Positions 31,360 to 32,664 of a DNA stretch of 32,664 nt are shown one piece after another. The position numbers and the translations under genes are program-made. Each line of letters starts with the position of its first letter. Position 1 is the stretch's first letter. Below the pieces are notes generated by a model, which was not told the origin of the DNA, did not search any database, and was given only the letters and a program-made list of their open reading frames with translations. This DNA is from a bacterium (GTDB lineage Bacteria; Bacillota; Clostridia; Lachnospirales; Lachnospiraceae), in the NCBI GenBank assembly GCA_028724545.1, contig JAQYCU010000019.1, positions 1 to 32,664 on the forward strand. Reading direction: 5' to 3'.

Positions 31360-32142
31360 CTAGATTACGTGTTTCTCTTTTAATTTGCCCATGATGTATG
31401 CAACTGACTCATCAGCGTCAAGTTCCACTTTCTCGCCAGCACCTTTTCTGACTTTATCAGAAGCTTTAGCGATTTTTGTAGGAGAACCTTTCAAACCAAG
31501 ATTTGCATCATCAACATCCTTTAAGTCATTTCTGCCCCATACTGTAATATCAGCATCGAAAGCATCAAAAACTCCACCAGGAGTCATATAACGAGGCTCA
31601 TTTAACTCAGAAAGAGCTGTAACCAGGCAAGGCATTTTAGCCTTTAATACATGGTATCTGTCATCGTACTGACGTTCAACAACTACGCTGTCGCCTTCAA
31701 TCTTGATATCCTTTGCATAAGAGATAACCGGAATATCAAGATGCTCAGAAATCTGAGGACCAACCTGTGCTGTATCACCATCAATAGCCTGACGGCCTGT
31801 GATAATTAAATCATAATCAATATTTCTTAATGCACCTGCAAGTGTTGTAGAAGTTGCCCAAGTATCAGCACCACCTAACACTCTGTCAGTTACAAGAATA
31901 CCTTTGTCAGCACCCATAGCGATTGCTTCACGAAGTACTTCTTCTGCTTTTGGAAGTCCCATTGTAAGAACAGTAACTTCTGCACCACATTCATCTTTTA
32001 TTCTAAGTGCTGCTTCCAAACCTGCTTTATCATCAGGGTTCATAATGGCAAGCATAGCACCTCTGTCCAAAGTACCATCCGGATTAAACTTAACTCCGCC
32101 CTTGGTATCTGGAACCTGCTTTACACATACTACTATTTTCAC
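31360..32142 (-). CDS. etfB: Electron transfer flavoprotein beta subunit
   Basis: This is the 260-aa beta subunit of the electron transfer flavoprotein, partner of EtfA. It begins MKIVVCVKQVPDTKGGVKF, followed by MNPDDKAGLEAALRIKDECG, TMGLPKAEEVLREAIAMGAD and the family signature LIITGRQAIDGDTAQVGPQI with MPCLVTALSELNEPRYMT. In bifurcating Etf proteins EtfB carries the FAD that reacts with NADH. The GTG start at 32142 has AAGGAG ten bases upstream. It follows the bcd gene by about 40 bases, giving the usual bcd-etfB-etfA order of butyrate-forming Clostridia. Confidence 0.96.
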   Translation of the reverse strand: MKIVVCVKQVPDTKGGVKFNPDGTLDRGAMLAIMNPDDKAGLEAALRIKDECGAEVTVLTMGLPKAEEVLREAIAMGADKGILVTDRVLGGADTWATSTTLAGALRNIDYDLIITGRQAIDGDTAQVGPQISEHLDIPVISYAKDIKIEGDSVVVERQYDDRYHVLKAKMPCLVTALSELNEPRYMTPGGVFDAFDADITVWGRNDLKDVDDANLGLKGSPTKIAKASDKVRKGAGEKVELDADESVAYIMGKLKEKHVI

Positions 32143-32181
32143 GGCTTTGTCACTCCTTATCTAAATTTTAATGTTTAAGGC

Positions 32182-32664
32182 TTATTTTAATAAGCTACCA
32201 GAGATAACCATACGCTGAACTTCTGAAGTTCCTTCGTAAATCTCAGTAATCTTAGCATCACGCATCATACGCTCTACTTCGTACTCTTTGATATAACCAT
32301 AACCACCATGTAACTGTACAGCCTTTGTGGTAACCTCCATAGCAACTTCTGCCGCATATAACTTAGCCATAGCAGCCTCTACAGAGTAAGAAACCTTTGC
32401 TCCATCGGCAAATTCCTGCTTCTTTAATGCAGCCTTGTATACTAATGCCTTAGCAGCCTCAATCTGTGTAGCCATGTTAGCTAACTGGAACTGAGTATTC
32501 TGCTGTGCAGCGATAGCACGGCCAAACTGCTTTCTTTCTTTTGTATAAGCGATTGTCTTCTCAAGAGCTCCCTCAGCAATACCAAGTGCCTGAGCAGCGA
32601 TACCAATACGTCCACCGTCAAGAGTGTGCATAGCGATAGGGAATCCCTTTCCCTCTACTCCAAG
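32182..32664 (-). CDS. bcd: Butyryl-CoA (acyl-CoA) dehydrogenase, C-terminal part
   Basis: This is the last 160 residues of an acyl-CoA dehydrogenase whose 5' part is beyond the right end of the window. The frame is open to base 32664, with [20 protein letters not shown] before the region beginning at 32631, so the gene continues rightwards. The C-terminal helical domain has the FAD-contacting [19 protein letters not shown], the [23 protein letters not shown] segment and [13 protein letters not shown], with the catalytic Glu of the YEGTSE motif. With etfB and etfA just downstream, it is most likely Bcd, which reduces crotonyl-CoA to butyryl-CoA. Confidence 0.93.
   Translation of the reverse strand, partial: LGVEGKGFPIAMHTLDGGRIGIAAQALGIAEGALEKTIAYTKERKQFGRAIAAQQNTQFQLANMATQIEAAKALVYKAALKKQEFADGAKVSYSVEAAMAKLYAAEVAMEVTTKAVQLHGGYGYIKEYEVERMMRDAKITEIYEGTSEVQRMVISGSLLK

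Overview
The window is a compact, low-G+C Firmicutes chromosome segment. Nearly all genes lie on the minus strand with strong GGAGG-type ribosome binding sites. The gene families suggest an anaerobic, butyrate-forming member of the Lachnospiraceae/Clostridia: bcd-etfB-etfA, an [FeFe]-hydrogenase, an lepB-rbgA-rnhB cluster, a MecA-type adaptor and a paired TIGR03960/TIGR03936 radical-SAM system. The taxonomic placement is an inference from gene content, not a database match. I found no tRNA, CRISPR array, insertion sequence or prophage; this is mostly housekeeping DNA.

Reading from the left, on the minus strand: partial mreC, a divergent mreB and radC (cell shape and a JAMM protein); then a PLP lyase-like gene, miaA, mutL and mutS (tRNA modification and mismatch repair) directly downstream of rnpB (RNase P RNA, about 9829-10180). 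Next come a 93-aa unknown protein, a 37-kDa nucleoid-associated-family protein, an RNase E/G and the two radical-SAM-associated proteins in a 4-nt overlap. These are followed by a small membrane protein, gpsA, plsY, der and an FKBP/trigger-factor-like lipoprotein. From the lipoprotein to rnase G the genes are closely packed and may share transcription.

The only plus-strand gene is an unusual 390-aa PRPP synthetase (20390-21562). It has its own sigma-A-type promoter, and its terminator lies inside the 3' coding end of the convergent pgeF. To the right, again on the minus strand: pgeF, a YraN-family gene, a FlhB-C-terminal-like gene, rnhB, lepB, rbgA, a second signal-peptidase-I homologue and a MecA-like adaptor, all behind a TTGACA promoter. 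Upstream of those are uppP, an [FeFe]-hydrogenase with its own promoter, and etfA, etfB and partial bcd. Bcd-EtfAB is expected to make reduced ferredoxin during crotonyl-CoA reduction, and the hydrogenase can reoxidise it to H2.

Three observations stand out. (1) plsY carries an in-frame amber codon, after which the same frame continues with a recognisable PlsY C-terminus and overlaps gpsA by 14 nt. (2) The second signal peptidase homologue has lost both catalytic residues (Ser to Asp52, Lys to Glu96) while keeping the fold motifs, so it is probably a pseudoenzyme. (3) The MreB has altered nucleotide-hydrolysis motifs (Lys133 in place of the usual Glu before Pro; Asn155 in place of the phosphate-2 Asp). 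I did not find a clearly new multi-gene system.
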